DNA from: Wocania arenilitoris
Lineage (GTDB): Bacteria; Bacteroidota; Bacteroidia; Flavobacteriales; Flavobacteriaceae
Direction: 5' to 3'
DNA: 64,000 nucleotides
NCBI RefSeq assembly: GCF_021728535.1
Contig: NZ_JAKKDU010000003.1
Span: 221,045-285,044 of the forward strand
The notes under the pieces were generated by a model. It was given only the letters and a program-made list of their open reading frames with translations. It searched no databases and was not told the origin of the DNA. The position numbers were made by a program, and so were the translations under genes. This document shows, in pieces, positions 63,686 to 64,000 of the stretch (the first letter of the stretch is position 1; the number at the start of each line of letters is the position of its first letter).

Positions 63686-64000
63686 TTATTCATCTATCCA
63701 GTGTATTTGTTTCCAATCATCGGCTCTATCGTTTTGTTGTGGAACACCTGGAGTACTTCTTCCATCTAAAATATATTTGGCAAGAAGTGTTTTGAGTTCT
63801 TGTGCCTTTTCTGTGTTTTCCGCCTGTAAGTTGTTTTCTTCAGAAGGATCGTTTTTTAAGTTATAAAGCTGAATGGGCGGTAAAGTTGCGATGACAGCTG
63901 AATCTCTCCTTGGCCGTGGAAAACTCCAACCTCCAGAGCTTGGACACATGATTAATTTCCAATCGCCTTTTCGAATTGCAAACTCACCATCAATTGAATG
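63686..64000 (-). CDS. Sulfatase, C-terminal part (continues past window end)
   Basis: The minus-strand frame is open at the window edge and reads HSIDGEFAIRKGDWKLI, then CPSSGGWSFPRPRRDS, PPIQLYNLKNDPSEENNL and ILDGRSTPGVPQQND, the C-terminal end of a type I (arylsulfatase-like) sulfatase. The catalytic Cys/Ser lies outside the window. The FAIRKGDWKLI...LYNLKNDPSE block is a family landmark. A sulfatase just upstream of GH2 suggests a sulfated galactan or similar algal polysaccharide. The stop is TAA at 63686. Confidence 0.9.
   Translation of the reverse strand, partial: HSIDGEFAIRKGDWKLIMCPSSGGWSFPRPRRDSAVIATLPPIQLYNLKNDPSEENNLQAENTEKAQELKTLLAKYILDGRSTPGVPQQNDRADDWKQIHWIDE

Overview
The window is AT-rich DNA from a member of the Bacteroidota, almost certainly a marine flavobacterium (Flavobacteriaceae). 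The evidence is: promoters of the TAnnTTTG type with TTTG near -33; a type IX secretion sorting tail; an alternative complex III (act) cluster followed by cytochrome oxidase; DnaE fused to a proofreading exonuclease; FolK fused to a deoxynucleoside kinase; many lipoproteins; and sugar-acid, glycosidase and sulfatase genes of the kind used on algal polysaccharides. The organism is inferred from gene content only.

Layout. 0-2.5 kb: 3' part of infB. 2.6-12.6 kb: a LacI-type regulator followed by cluster A (DUF1549/DUF1553 cytochrome, DUF1501 protein, beta-propeller, DUF2231-cytochrome-LRR protein), with a convergent SMP-30 lactonase and a Gfo/Idh/MocA dehydrogenase. 12.7-13.6 kb: an exported tail-collar protein and a SPOR protein. 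13.7-25.5 kb: the respiratory block actA-B-C-D-E-F and coxB-coxA. 25.5-28.4 kb: an IS630-type remnant, a metallophosphoesterase and a glutaryl-CoA dehydrogenase-like gene. 28.6-35.2 kb: cluster B, a paralogue of cluster A in which the third gene is an exported TIM-barrel epimerase instead of a propeller. 35.2-48.5 kb: housekeeping genes (trmN6, rimM, rpsP, a lactonase, dnaE, folK-dnk, two methyltransferases, mutS, tRNA-Gly, tRNA-Leu). 48.5-52.4 kb: a uronate operon (kduI-kduD-DUF4861) in which kduI is destroyed by an ISAs1-type insertion plus deletion. 52.9-64 kb: a T9SS cargo protein, an AraC regulator and a leftward sugar-acid locus (sulfatase, GH2, SSS transporter, RraA-like aldolase, enolase-superfamily dehydratase, SDR, dead SMP-30 lactonase).

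The most interesting candidate system is the pair of clusters A and B. Both encode a lipoprotein cytochrome, a DUF1501 protein and a membrane DUF2231-cytochrome-LRR protein. Near-matching operator palindromes lie at the lacI promoter, before cluster A and before cluster B, so one LacI protein may control both although they are 25 kb apart. I infer an envelope redox system acting on a carbohydrate, with electrons passing to c-type cytochromes; the substrate is not visible from sequence.

A second candidate is the right-hand locus. A ~70 bp module with inverted TAACTTGCTAT arms lies upstream of both the GH2 and the SSS gene at identical spacing from the -7 box, which points to one activator. Its RraA-like protein carries an intact E-X20-R-D aldolase motif and could be the aldolase of a non-phosphorylative sugar-acid pathway. 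Two genes of related sugar-acid function (kduI and the SMP-30 lactonase) are recently broken.
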